NCBI GenBank assembly: GCA_000818945.1
Contig: KN805435.1
Coordinates: forward strand, 62,001-126,000
Source of the DNA: Schizochytrium sp. CCTCC M209059
Taxonomy: Eukaryota > Sar > Bigyra > Thraustochytrida > Thraustochytriidae
Direction: 5' to 3'
Length of the DNA stretch: 64,000 nucleotides
Shown here: positions 28,936-39,161 of the stretch, piece after piece
How positions within the stretch are numbered: the first letter of the stretch is position 1
How the letters are laid out: the number at the start of each line of letters is the position of its first letter
Program-made: the position numbers and the translations under genes
The notes under the pieces: generated by a model
Database searches by the model: none
Told to the model about the DNA's origin: nothing
Seen by the model: only the letters and a program-made list of their open reading frames with translations

Positions 28936-31900
28936 ATGGCGAGTCAACGCGACCAGGTTTCGTCTTCATCGTCGCAATCTGCGCAGAGTGTGCGCCGTGG
29001 AGTTTGGGCTATGCTACGCAAGTTGGCTCGTGCGAGGAAATTCGATCGACTCGCAACACAATACTGGCCACAGTATGGCCTGGTCGCTGTGACACCGCAG
29101 GTCGTCATGCTTCACGAAAAGCACGCAGCGCATATTTATGAGGCGGTTCGCAAGGAAGCAGAGACGCGCGCAACACCTTCATCAACTCTCGTGCATCGAG
29201 GCACCTCGGTATTAAGACGTGCTGCCGCTGGTCTCGAGCGAAGTCGACGACGGTTCGAGGTCTTTTCCTTTGGCTTGACGGACACCTCATGCGACGTGAC
29301 CTCTGTCTTTGCCTCTGGCATGGTCCATGTTTCATCGGGCGACCCTGCCCGCACGGGTATTGTGGCCCCATGCTCGTGTATTGATGATGTACGTCGCATT
29401 TTGCAATGGACTCGCGCGGATGGGCATCGCGTTGCATTCGTCATTGCTGCCTCAGAGCAACACTTGCAGTATTTGGCCATCACTTGCGTGCTCTTGAGCG
29501 CCGCCTCACAAGGGCGCGCGACCGACGTTGCCGAGGCCATGACTCTTTTTCAACACGTTCGAGAAACGGGTCTGTCAGGCCTAGAGCTTAGCAATGGCGG
29601 GTCGACGATCTCTGCGCAGCCAACCAACGTGCCGCCGATGCCGACCTCGCCTCGCTTACGGACATTCTCCAACTCGTACAAACGTACCAACCTGTGGTCT
29701 CGTGCGACCGGCCGCGCACTTTGGGGATGTCGGAATAGTTCGTCAAGCTCGAGAAGTTCGACCTTTGGGGACCCTGATGGACCCGACGCTCGTGCTTGTG
29801 CGCGGCGTGTCGTGGGTGCATTGGGATATGTTCGTCCGGCGCTGCCGGTCGAGTCCGAGCCAATGTATTGGCGGCGAATGGTTCTTCGCAAGGTCGTTCT
29901 TTCCCACGCGCCGCGCATCAGTTCGGAGGATCGCGCAGCCCCGCAGGGCTGTCGACCGTACGTCATGGTCATGAATGGCGATCAGACTGACTTTCTGCAC
30001 TCAACGATGGTCCAGGGAATTCGCGAGGCAAGATATTTGCCGAACACGGACGTCGCCTTTGATATTAATCGTCGGGTCGAGCGCGACGTTGTTCTCAAAG
30101 TGTATCATTTGGAACCTGGGCAGCCTGGTCGCGTTATCATACAGACTCACGTCAACGTGGCTAGCGCGGAACCTTTCGAAGACGCTTCAATTGCGGAGGA
30201 ATTCCCGGAGGGCGAGCAACTTGTCATGGTAAACATTCCCAAGACTTCTCTTGACGTTCAAAGTCTAGGAAATACCCTTGATGCTGACTTTCAGCTAACC
30301 TGCATCTTTGGAATGATGCCGGATGACCGCGCCATGGCCCTGCAGGGTCCGCGCACGTTTTCATCAGAGCAAGGTCTGACGGGGTATGGACATGCTGATG
30401 ACTCTGCTACAGTTACGAGTCTCGATTTGTCGACACCACTTCCGCCTTTGCAATTCAAGTGCGGCACAGTAACGTGTGGACGTATGCAGTACATTCATCA
30501 CACGCAAGCTGCCGCCGCAGCGCCTGACGCTTCCCTATCATCGTCACCTTCCTTGGCCTCGTCTGACTCACAAATGCGCGCGACGGATCTCGCGCTCGCA
30601 AAATCGCTCACTTGCACGGCCTGCTGCAAAAATGTTTGCGTGCCTCCGGCCGTGAAAAAGCTGATTCGCGAGATGGCCCGCGTCTCGTTGCATGGCCATT
30701 CCGAGTCCGATGTAGACACGGAAGTTGCTTCGCACACAAGCGAGGCGGAGCCACTGCTTGCGGCTCGGAGCGCCTCTACTCCCCCCCTCGAAGACGGGCA
30801 AAGCCCTCGGATCGAGGCACGGGCGGATGCAGAGAGTTTAGCACGTGGAAGTGACGTCGCGCCACCGTCCGCGCCTGCTCCCGCGGTTGTTTCCGAATCC
30901 GCCTCTGCGTTGGCAACAGTGGCAAGATCAGAAGATGATATTACAACAAGTGCAGACGAAGAGACGCATATTGAAGGTCCAACGAATGCAGCTGGTAGTG
31001 CTAATGCTGATGCTATAAGGGTTGATCCTACAAGTGCTGGTGCTACTGGTGCCGGTGCAGCTGCCAGTGTAGCTGCAGCTGCAGCTGCAGCTGCTCCAGA
31101 CGAAGACGATGATGGTCAGATGGAGTCAGGGCAAGCATCGGCTCGTACCACTGAAGTGCAGCGTCGAACGGAAGCGTTTGATGTAGAGGCTGCATTTGAA
31201 GCGAGACGCGAGACAGTGTGCGAGATTCTTGGTGCCGTGCGACCAAACGAGCGCAGAGAAATCGAGCAGAGGTTGCATTTTACACTCGAATTTTGCCACT
31301 CTGAATCTGAAGCAGAGGCCGCTGTGCAGAACTTTGTCACCCAGAGTCTTGAGTCGCCGTCGAACGACTCACTCTGGGGCCGCAGATCAATGCGGCGTAG
31401 CGTTCGTTTTAATTTGGGGGCGAGAGATGACGACGATGACAGTCAGGTCCGTTTTAATCTTCCCTCAGGCGGGGGCAGCCTTCGAGGCGAAGACGGATCT
31501 GCTCTAGCCCGACATGCCCTGCGCAACATGTATAGCGACCGTGGGCCGCAACGTTCAAACGCACCGCGCGTCGTCTTATTACCTGATCCGTGGGAGAACG
31601 AGTCGTCGATCTGGGACCATATGTTGGGATCGATGACTTCTGCTAGGCGCAGAGCAGATCTCGTTCTTGCCGCGCATCGCCGTCGAGGGACGGGTATGAG
31701 CGAGCACGACATCTTACGTCTTCCTGAGCACGAATTTACTTCGAGCAGCTTTTCTGGCGACCAATCAAATTGTCTCATCTGCCTAGGAGACTATTCAGAC
31801 GGTGATCGTTTACGAACGCTGCCATGTTTTCAGTAAGTTTCTTGATACAGAGAGTGAGGAAGGGAAAGGATTAAGTGGGGAAAGGAAAGGATTAAGAAAA

Positions 31901-32155
31901 GGTGGGGAAGACGAAGGTTTAGTTGAGAGGGAGCGGGACGGCGAAAAGGAATGAGAAAAATAGGTTGCTGACTCGACACGCGCGGCTCTGTTTGATCTCG
32001 TTTTGATCATATACAATTGCTAAAACAACCAATGGCGCATCGTAATCTGTAGTCGCTTTCATTCGGACTGTATTGTTCGCTGGCTCATCGACAATCCCAA
32101 GTGCCCGATTTGTCAACGGGACGCGCACGATTTCTCCCACGGTCATGAAGATTAA
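28936..32155 (+). CDS. PTEN/auxilin-type pseudophosphatase-C2 protein with C-terminal RING-H2 (two exons)
   Basis: Exons 28936-31832 and 32053-32155 encode 999 aa. The N-terminal part resembles the PTEN-like module of auxilin/GAK and tensin: FEVFSFGLTD, then HRVAFVIAAS where a phosphatase would have its HCxxGxxR loop (about residue 165), then a C2 domain (about 335-460) with GCRPYVMVM, RDVVLKVYHL and a strand like the family's FHT segment. The catalytic Cys and Arg are absent, so it is probably inactive. Residues 500-800 are low complexity. The end is a canonical RING-H2: C946, C949, C964, H966, H969, C972, C983, C986, suggesting E3 ubiquitin ligase activity. Splicing completes H966: exon 1 ends CA and exon 2 begins T. 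Without splicing the frame stops within the RING at 31834. C2 and RING calls are firm on motif; the joint function is inferred. Confidence 0.8.
31833..32052 (+). other. 220-bp spliceosomal intron
   Basis: The donor is GTAAGT at 31833 and the acceptor is TGTAG ending at 32052. Phase is 2, splitting a His codon of the RING finger. Removal restores a perfect C3H2C3 RING spacing, which is strong internal evidence. It is the only intron in the window I can support with confidence. Confidence 0.88.
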
Positions 32156-32436
32156 AGTCTCTCTCAGCGTGTGTGAAAAAGTCTTTCGAAAAAAAAAAAA
32201 ACACAGCTCGCATCTCAGGTCGTCAACGTGTCGGCCTCACATGTGCTGTCAATGGCAACTTCCATCAATACCGAACGTTGAGAAGATTAAGAAAAGTTAG
32301 AAAGACAGAAAGAAAGAACGGCAGAGACTTGGCGATGGAGAACGAAGATGAGAGCCTGCGACATGTATAGGTTTTTAGATTCTAGACACAGAATTGAGTT
32401 TGCGAGAAGGATTTTGTTGTTCAGTCCGTCAGAGAC

Positions 32437-33363
32437 TCAGACAATGGAGCAGTCACCTGCATTTCCAGCGCCCGTTTTCAAATGTTGTACACCAAAGATA
32501 ATGCGATGAAAATAGAGAAAGATGAGCCACGAGGCCAAGCCGCAGAGCAGATGCCAGACGGCGTGGCCTTGGAAAAGGCTGTCCGGATCACAGATCCAGC
32601 CGCGAATGTCGGCGATCCATATTGCAAAGGCCAGCAAAAACGTCGCAAGACCAGCAAAGAAGACGCGGCCCTCCGCACGTTGCGCCCGTTCCGGGCCACA
32701 TTCATGCCTGGCCCGTATTTCGCAGGCAGCGGCGAAAGCGACGAGGCTAAAGAAGATATACCGACGCGTTACGGGGTACGCAAGGCAGAGCCAGCCCAAG
32801 CCCGCATTGACCACGAGAAATTCGACGAGGAAGCGATAGACGATAGCGTTTTGAGCGGTCGAAGAGGCCTTAGGGCCAGCGCGATGCAAACGTGTGCAGG
32901 CAAGAGCATAGAGAGCTGGCGCAGAGCACACCAAGTACATGCCGGCGTTGTCGATAAATTGCCCGTAGAGCGTGAGCGAGGCGTGATACCATCCGGAGCC
33001 AAAGCCGAGCAAAATGTTGGACATACCAAACAAGGCCACGAAGTTCAGTCCGAGCTTTTGCAGCGGCGTTTCCTTGAGAGTCCGGCTGTGCAGCTTTTGT
33101 TCAATGCTCTCGCAGAGTGCCAGGACGCCCGTCACAGAGAACGCGAGGTTCGACCATGTGTTCGCAGGCTGCCGCAGCAGACCGTCTCGAGGGCGCTCGC
33201 AGAAGCACCGCGTCTGCAAGCACGTGGCCTGCTGCCAGTTTTCCCACGAGCCATCCGCAAGCGCGAGGAGCCCGAAGCACAACGCCGTCGTCACGAGCAC
33301 TGAGGCTCCCAGCACGCCGGCCGGCAGCGACGCGCCCTTGGCGCCGATCAGCGTCCGCGCCAT
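32437..33363 (-). CDS. alkaline-ceramidase-like membrane hydrolase (CREST superfamily)
   Basis: A 308-aa multi-pass membrane protein with about seven hydrophobic segments. Alkaline ceramidases hydrolyse ceramide to sphingosine and fatty acid in ER/Golgi membranes using a zinc site. The zinc/catalytic pattern of ACER enzymes is kept exactly: S123-x3-H127 (GSGWYHAS), D138 eleven residues later (QFIDNAG), and H267-x3-H271 (GHAVWHLL). The N-terminal ANTWSNLAF block, after two short cysteine motifs, also fits the family. The open frame extends to a TTG at 33396; ATG 33363 starts MARTLIGAKG and precedes the first hydrophobic segment. The gene is convergent with the RING gene. The substrate is inferred from family and could be another lipid amide. 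Confidence 0.82.
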   Translation of the reverse strand: MARTLIGAKGASLPAGVLGASVLVTTALCFGLLALADGSWENWQQATCLQTRCFCERPRDGLLRQPANTWSNLAFSVTGVLALCESIEQKLHSRTLKETPLQKLGLNFVALFGMSNILLGFGSGWYHASLTLYGQFIDNAGMYLVCSAPALYALACTRLHRAGPKASSTAQNAIVYRFLVEFLVVNAGLGWLCLAYPVTRRYIFFSLVAFAAACEIRARHECGPERAQRAEGRVFFAGLATFLLAFAIWIADIRGWICDPDSLFQGHAVWHLLCGLASWLIFLYFHRIIFGVQHLKTGAGNAGDCSIV

Positions 33364-34109
33364 CGCGAGCGCGGCTGCGAGCGGTCGCTGGCGCAAGGCG
33401 ACCTGTCTGCCTGCCTGTCTGGTGAAAAAAGGCCAGGAAAAGAGAGCAACTTGCAGTCAGTCCCCACACTGCTCAGGCCAGCTTGCAAAAGGGCCCGCGG
33501 CTTCCGGCCCAGCGTCGGCCCGGGCTCGCTCGCGCTGTCGCGCTGTTGCCCTCGCGCTTGGCCCCGCCCTCGTTCTTGATCTGCGGCCTCGCGAGGCTCC
33601 TCCGCGGTCCGTCGCGCAGGGCGGAAGAGGAGCGAGCGAGCTTCTAGTTGTAACCTTGTTTTGGGAGGTAGAAATAAAGAGGTAGAACTTGACTCAGTAG
33701 GCCTATCACTGTCCCTGTCAGTGTGGTGCGGAGGTGCGGGGCATGAGGCGGGCGCGGTCAAGACTGCAGATCAAATAGCCTAGCCTGCGCGCGACGACTA
33801 CGGTGTAGCGCGACTTGACAGCGCCAGGGAGGCCAAAGGGTGGCCAGCTGGCCGTGCCACATCACGTTACGACGGTGCGCGGCCGCGGACGGTTCGCAAG
33901 GATAGATTATTCCAGGCAGGGCGATCATCGCCTGGAGGGAACTAGGCTTGATGCACGTGCGCACTTGTCTGCCAGCGCGATAGACGCAGGCAGCACTGAC
34001 GTTGCGATGCATAAGACTTGGAAAGCGATGCGCGCATGCATGCGAGCAAGGATGAAAAGTCACTGGCAAGGCTGATTTATACCTTTATAAGCTTATCAGA
34101 ACGGCCGGC
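33364..34109. other. intergenic region, ceramidase-like / EDC4
   Basis: This 746-bp region is the 5' flank of the ceramidase-like gene and the 3' flank of EDC4. No gene or notable repeat is seen. Confidence 0.5.
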
Positions 34110-36807
34110 CTACGTGGAAGCGGCGCGAGAGGACACGATGTTAAGGCACATCTCAAAGAGTGAGCGGTTCGGAGAAGCCCCGGTGTTCTCGGCCTGCACA
34201 ACGTACTGGCGCTGCGACTCCATATGATTGCGGACCTCGTTCATGACGCGGGAAACGTGAATACCCACGTCGCGATCTTGCGGGTTAAGCGCCATGGCAC
34301 CTCGCTGCATCCACTGCAGCTTGAGCGGCGTGTCGGTGAGCAAATCCACGCTGAGCTGCTGAACGAGAGCCAAAAGGACGCGTTGACTGAGAGCCACACC
34401 CTGTGCACCAGCAAAGACGCGCTCCGGATCGACCTGGTTGCAAGTCGCCACCACGAGATCAAGGTTCGACTCGCTCAGCGCCTTGAGAAAAGCACTCTGA
34501 TAGTCGCCACTGTTCAAGTAGCCAAGAATGTCGTTGAACAGGGGCATCAAGTCCGGATGCAAAGAGGCAGGGGCACCTGGCGGCATGCCGCCCAGGTTCG
34601 GCGAGGGCACTGAAGGAGGCGGCGCTTGCTGCTGCAGCTGCTGCTGCATGTGGCCGCTGGTGGCGGGTGGGGCGGATCCGGTTGACATGGACGACGAATG
34701 CATCGTTCTGGCGAGCATGTTCTCGATGCGTTGCAAACTCGATTCCATAGCGGCCTGGCGCTCTTGAACTTCGAGAAGCTTGCGTGCAAGTTCAGGATCC
34801 GAAGTATTTGAGGACTGCGTGCCACCCTGCTGCGGCTTGGCGCTCTCAGCAGCCTTGGCGAATTGCGCAAGGAGATTGTTGCAGCCGGCCTCAAACGCAG
34901 GTATGAACGATGTGCGCATGGCGTCCTTGAACGCATCTTGTGCGGTTTTGCGCAGTGCTTGAGCGACCTTGTTGGCAGCCGCGTCGACGGCGTCGAACTT
35001 GCCTGCTGTGCTCTGGTCAAGAGCCTCGGCCAGAGACTGCCCGAGAGCAGGCGAAAGTTTTCCAAGAATAGCGTCCGCCAGCGCACCGGCCGTGTCCTCG
35101 TCCTCAAAGGCATCCTTGACAGCTTCGTCGACGTTTTCGGGGATCTCTCCCAGAGACTTGGCCAGCACTTGGAGGAGGCTCTTTTGCTGCGACATGAACT
35201 TGTCCGATTGTGCATCAGAAATCTGTTTCTGCCTTGATTCCAAAGCTCCGAGATGCCTCGAGAGGGCTTCTTCCAAGCCACTACCGCCGCCGCCGCTGCC
35301 GGGAGCGAGACCAGCCCCGTTCGCCATAAAGTGAGACGGATACTGCTGGTGTTGCTGGTACATTTGCTGCGGAGCGTGCTGCTGATACTGCTGCTGCTGC
35401 TGCTGCTGTTGTGGCGGTTGCTGTTGTGGCGGTTGCTGCTGCTCCTGATGCTGAAGCTGATCGGGCCGCATGAGGCCACTGTCTTGGCGATCACGCATAG
35501 TCGTCGCTTGCGGCGCGGGAGCAGGTGATGATGCAGCTTGACGCGGAACTTGTTGCTGCTCGTAGTCTGAACTAGGGGAAAATGAAAAGAACTGAATACC
35601 CTTGGTCTGTTGGCAGAGGATGATCTCCGAGTCAGGCGCGGCGCGACGCGTTGAAAAACTCAGCACGGGACAATCAAGCTCGTACTCGACAGGACGATCG
35701 AGCTGGACAGAATTCGGATTGAGCTTGCTGCAAAGAAGAACGTTTCGTTGCGGGATACCAACAAAGACGTACTGGCCCGAAGAGTCGACAGCAGCCGAGT
35801 ACAGAGGGCCCGCATCGGCGAGCGTGAGCTCATGCGATGGCTTGTACTTGACAGCGCTCGAGTCCCATGTCCAAAGGCGCAAAAGCGTGTTCCCGCGAAC
35901 ACCCGTAAGCAGGAAATGGTCTCCGTGCTGAAGGAAGCGGCACAAAGAAACACCAAGGCCGTCACCAGCAGAAAGCTGCCAAAGCACCCCGAGTTCGGGA
36001 CTCTCGGCGTCTTCGATAAGCGAAGAAGCGTTGAGGCCGCACACGGTGCCATCCGAACAGCCAACGAGCAAGGTGTTTCCATCTGCTGAGAAGCTTGCGC
36101 TGAGCACGCGCACTCCGGGTTGCTGGGCGACCTGAGCGTAGGCGCAGCGGACCTTTTCGATCGCGAGACCCTCCCGACCGGCTGCCTGCTGGGCATTCCA
36201 AAGTTTCGAGCTCAACATCACGACAGAGACCGTACCACCATGAATGAGCGCAAAGACACGTTGATTCTTGGCATGCCACTCGACGGCGCCAAAGGTTTCA
36301 TTGGGCTGCGTGGTACGCACGCGAATAGCCTCCCGGTATTCGACCTTGCCTGACTCGGCCACATGGCGCAGCTCCCAGACGATGCCGAGGCCGTCCGTAG
36401 ACACGGTGGCCACAAGAGAGTCCTGATTCGGGCAAAATTTCATGTCGACGATGGGCTCGGCGTGTCCGCGCAAAAGACCTGTTTGCACAGACTCGGTGTG
36501 GATCACGCGCACCATGCTCGCTTTGTTTGCATAGTTAATGAACTTGGCGCTGCTTGCCACGCGGGCGCCAAGGCCCTCGTTTGCTGGCTCCTTTTTGACC
36601 AGCGCGATCGTCGTGGCCTTGAGCGCCCGCGTAGGCGTGCCAGGCGTGTACGTGGATGCCTTCGCAAACACCTGTAGTGCGGTGCTCGAAGTCGCGCGGG
36701 GCGGCATGCTCATTTTCGCAGCCGGGTTCGACGCCTCGCTCTCGGATCGTGACATGGGCGGCAGCGGCGAGTGTGATCCTTTGTCGCCAGACAAGAGTCT
36801 CTGGAAG

Positions 36808-36852
<45 letters not shown>

Positions 36853-36959
36853 GTCGTGCCGTTGCCCGCTGCGCTCATTGCGGTCTCTTGATGCCCATTG
36901 CTCTCCTTCGACGACGGCTTCGGCTTGGCCGCCACGCCGCCGGTAGCAGCCCCGCCGCT

Positions 36960-36990
<31 letters not shown>

Positions 36991-37052
36991 AGCTGGGGCG
37001 GGCCCGTGGCGAGGTCCTTAAAGAGCTCATTGAGAAGGTTTGACTTGCTCAT
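34110..37052 (-). CDS. EDC4: EDC4/Ge-1/Varicose mRNA-decapping scaffold
   Basis: A 980-aa P-body scaffold that links DCP2 and DCP1 in mRNA decapping. The real start is ATG 37052 (MSKSNLLNELFKDL); the frame is open far upstream without Met support. Order: a ten-glycine run (about 24-33, from CCG repeats), a polyQ of about 14 (CAG repeat at 36810-36852), a WD40 propeller of Ge-1 type (about 180-520, with LLRGHAEPIVDMKFCP), a second Gln-rich region (about 530-570), a coiled coil, and the conserved C-terminal helical domain (about 825-975, with YQSAFLKALSESNLDLVVATC) that mediates multimerisation and P-body targeting in the family. It shares a divergent promoter with NUP35. Confidence 0.9.
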
Positions 37053-37571
37053 GCTCGCGAGCGTGCCTGCCTGCGTGCGCTGGCTGCGCCGCTCGCCGCG
37101 CGTCCCGCTCTCTCGCCGCAGGCGTCCGCCTTGCCTCGCCTCGCCTCGCCGCGCGCGCGCAGGGCAACCGTCGCGGCGCTCCGATCCAGGCTGAGTGTTT
37201 GTTGCTTGCTCGCTCGCTCGCCGCCGCTCTCCGAGGCTGCTCTGCGGCCTCGCGAAGATAGCGCGCGCGAACAGAGTTATAGCCGCCGCGCGCAAGTGCG
37301 CTTTCCGCGCCGCAAGTGGAACTCTGCGCGCCGCGCACTGCGCCTCGCGCAGACCGCGCCAAACCGCGCCAAACCGCGCCCCGCAAGTGGGCCTTTTGCA
37401 GCCGCAAGTGAAACTCCGCCCACCGCAAGTGGGGCGAGGACTCGCGCTAGATGCTCCGGGGTCTGGTGCGGCTGGAGCAGGGAGGTAGAAGGCGTAAGGA
37501 AAGAACAGGACTCGGATTTGCGTAACCACCACCGCAATGAAGGGGAGATAGACGAGGGAGGTTGATGAGCA
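37053..37571. promoter_or_regulatory. divergent EDC4/NUP35 promoter with five CGCAAGTG motifs
   Basis: A 519-bp region between the ATGs of two divergent genes. GCAAGT cores occur at 37292, 37312, 37383, 37404 and 37425, each followed by G and preceded by CCGC or CGC. Intervals are 20, 71, 21 and 21 bp, close to two helical turns. TTTCCGCGCC at 37302 resembles an E2F site, and CAAACCGCGC occurs twice between 37350 and 37380. No TATA box is evident. Promoter function is inferred from position and repetition. Confidence 0.6.
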
Positions 37572-38765
37572 ATGATCGTCGGTCGAGCCCCAGAAAACGA
37601 TCGAGAGACGCGAGACCGAGACATGTACGGGACTCCGACGCTGGGCGGCGGCGGCGCGGCGGGCGCTGCCGCCGGCGCAAGTCGCGACACGCCGACTTAC
37701 TTTGGCAGGGTGCGGATGTCTGCGGCCGAAAAACGCGGAGGACCTCGAGGCCCTACGTCGGCGGCGAGCGCTGGCGTGGGCGAGTCCATGTTCGCGTCCA
37801 CAACGCCCGGCGGGTACGGGCAAGGCGCCTTTGGGTCGAACCAGCGTGGAGCGCAGAGCGGCTTTGGCGCAGAAAACCGTCAGCAAAATGCGGGTCTTGG
37901 ATACTCGCCAACAGGGACCCCCGGCAAGGGCGTCTCCTCGAGCTACATGGACGACGGCAACGAAGTCCGCAAGTCAAATGGCCAAGGACAGTTGCAGCAG
38001 TATAGGAGCGATGGCAGCGCGTATGACGATGAAGACATTGGTGCGGGCCGAGACATGCACGGAGGCACCTTGGCGCTCGTGCGCAACTCGGACGGCGAGG
38101 ATGAGGAAATGCTCATGCCGCCATCGAATTCGCTTCTCAGCGGAATGCCAGCTACCCCTGCGCCCGTGGAGCGGCTGCAGCAAGAAGCTGGAGACGAGGC
38201 GTCGGGCTTGCGACGAAGACAAGCCGTGCGCACGCCGGGCACGAGCCACGTAGGTCTCGATCTCGACGCACCACGTGGCCTCGATCTCTCTTCGCCGCTT
38301 GTGCTGGCAAGTCGCGCGCGCGCAGGGTCCGGTGTCGACGCCATGACCGTCGGCGCGGCCCAGTCATCATGGGTCACTGTCTTTGGTTATCCGACGGGTG
38401 CCGGCTTTGCTGTTTTGCGGCACTTTCAGAATTATGGCGAGGTGCACGAACACAGAAATGAGGCTGGCAACTGGATGCACATTCTCTACAGCAGCCGCGT
38501 GCAGGCAAGTCGTGCGTTGGCGCAAAATGGCCACTTCATCAATGTTGGGGACGCACAAGTGATGATTGGTGTCAAGCCGTGCTCGGACCCTCGCCTGGCG
38601 AGCGTCGCTGCTTCGGCGGCGAGCAACCAGGGAAGGACCTCAACGAGCTTTTCGCATCAGGCTAAGCAATCGTACCGAGTCAGGGAACCCGATCAATTGC
38701 AGCGGGCCCCGAGTCGTGCCAAGTCGGTATGCAAACGCTTCTGGGCTTGGGTTCTCGACGTGTGA
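37572..38765 (+). CDS. NUP35: nucleoporin NUP35/NUP53
   Basis: A 397-aa protein of the inner ring of the nuclear pore. The first 260 residues are disordered, Gly/Ser-rich with a few FG-like sites. Residues about 265-338 form the Nup53-type RRM (MPPN) domain: SWVTVFGYPTGAGFAVLRHF, GEVHEH, NWMHILYSSRVQASRALAQNG and IGVKPC. The protein ends in an amphipathic helix, CKRFWAWVLDV, matching the C-terminal membrane-binding helix of NUP35/Nup53. ATG 37572 is the first Met in frame; Met 18 at 37623 (MYGTPTLGG) is an alternative start. A short overlapping frame opens at 37565. The gene is divergent from EDC4. Confidence 0.85.
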   Translation: MIVGRAPENDRETRDRDMYGTPTLGGGGAAGAAAGASRDTPTYFGRVRMSAAEKRGGPRGPTSAASAGVGESMFASTTPGGYGQGAFGSNQRGAQSGFGAENRQQNAGLGYSPTGTPGKGVSSSYMDDGNEVRKSNGQGQLQQYRSDGSAYDDEDIGAGRDMHGGTLALVRNSDGEDEEMLMPPSNSLLSGMPATPAPVERLQQEAGDEASGLRRRQAVRTPGTSHVGLDLDAPRGLDLSSPLVLASRARAGSGVDAMTVGAAQSSWVTVFGYPTGAGFAVLRHFQNYGEVHEHRNEAGNWMHILYSSRVQASRALAQNGHFINVGDAQVMIGVKPCSDPRLASVAASAASNQGRTSTSFSHQAKQSYRVREPDQLQRAPSRAKSVCKRFWAWVLDV

Positions 38766-39161
38766 TCTATCTATCTCATAGACAAGTAGGAAAAATAAAA
38801 TGAAAGGAAAGAAACACTTTCTGCGGCAAACCTTGACGAAAGCAACAACAACAGCTATACAACTTGTGCACAGCATCTCGTTCGCTTCCCAAGGTTCCGA
38901 CTCGTTTTGCATCATGTGTTGGTATTAGGCCCTACCCTAGCACGAATGTGCCCGACGGATTCACGCGGCGCTTGCCAAACTTGCGCAGCTCCTGAAGAGA
39001 TCATGGGGAAAAGAGTAACTAGAAAAGGAAGAAGGTACTACATCGTTCAAAGAAATCGAGAGAGAAACAAAATAGCTCATGACGGTTTTATCCTCCAAAT
39101 AGTATACAAACATCGTTTCGCTTCTTTCTCTTTTTCTGTCGGTCGTGAACTTGCTGGTTAT
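38766..39161. other. convergent 3' intergenic region, NUP35 / DNAJC7-like
   Basis: This 396-bp region contains both 3' flanks. AATAAAATG at about 38804 could be a poly(A) signal. Nothing else is seen. Confidence 0.5.

Noticed and set aside
37053..37886. N-terminal extension of EDC4 by about 278 codons
   Set aside because: The extension has no ATG support and is Arg/Ala-rich sequence of the divergent promoter; it would also overlap the NUP35 coding start.
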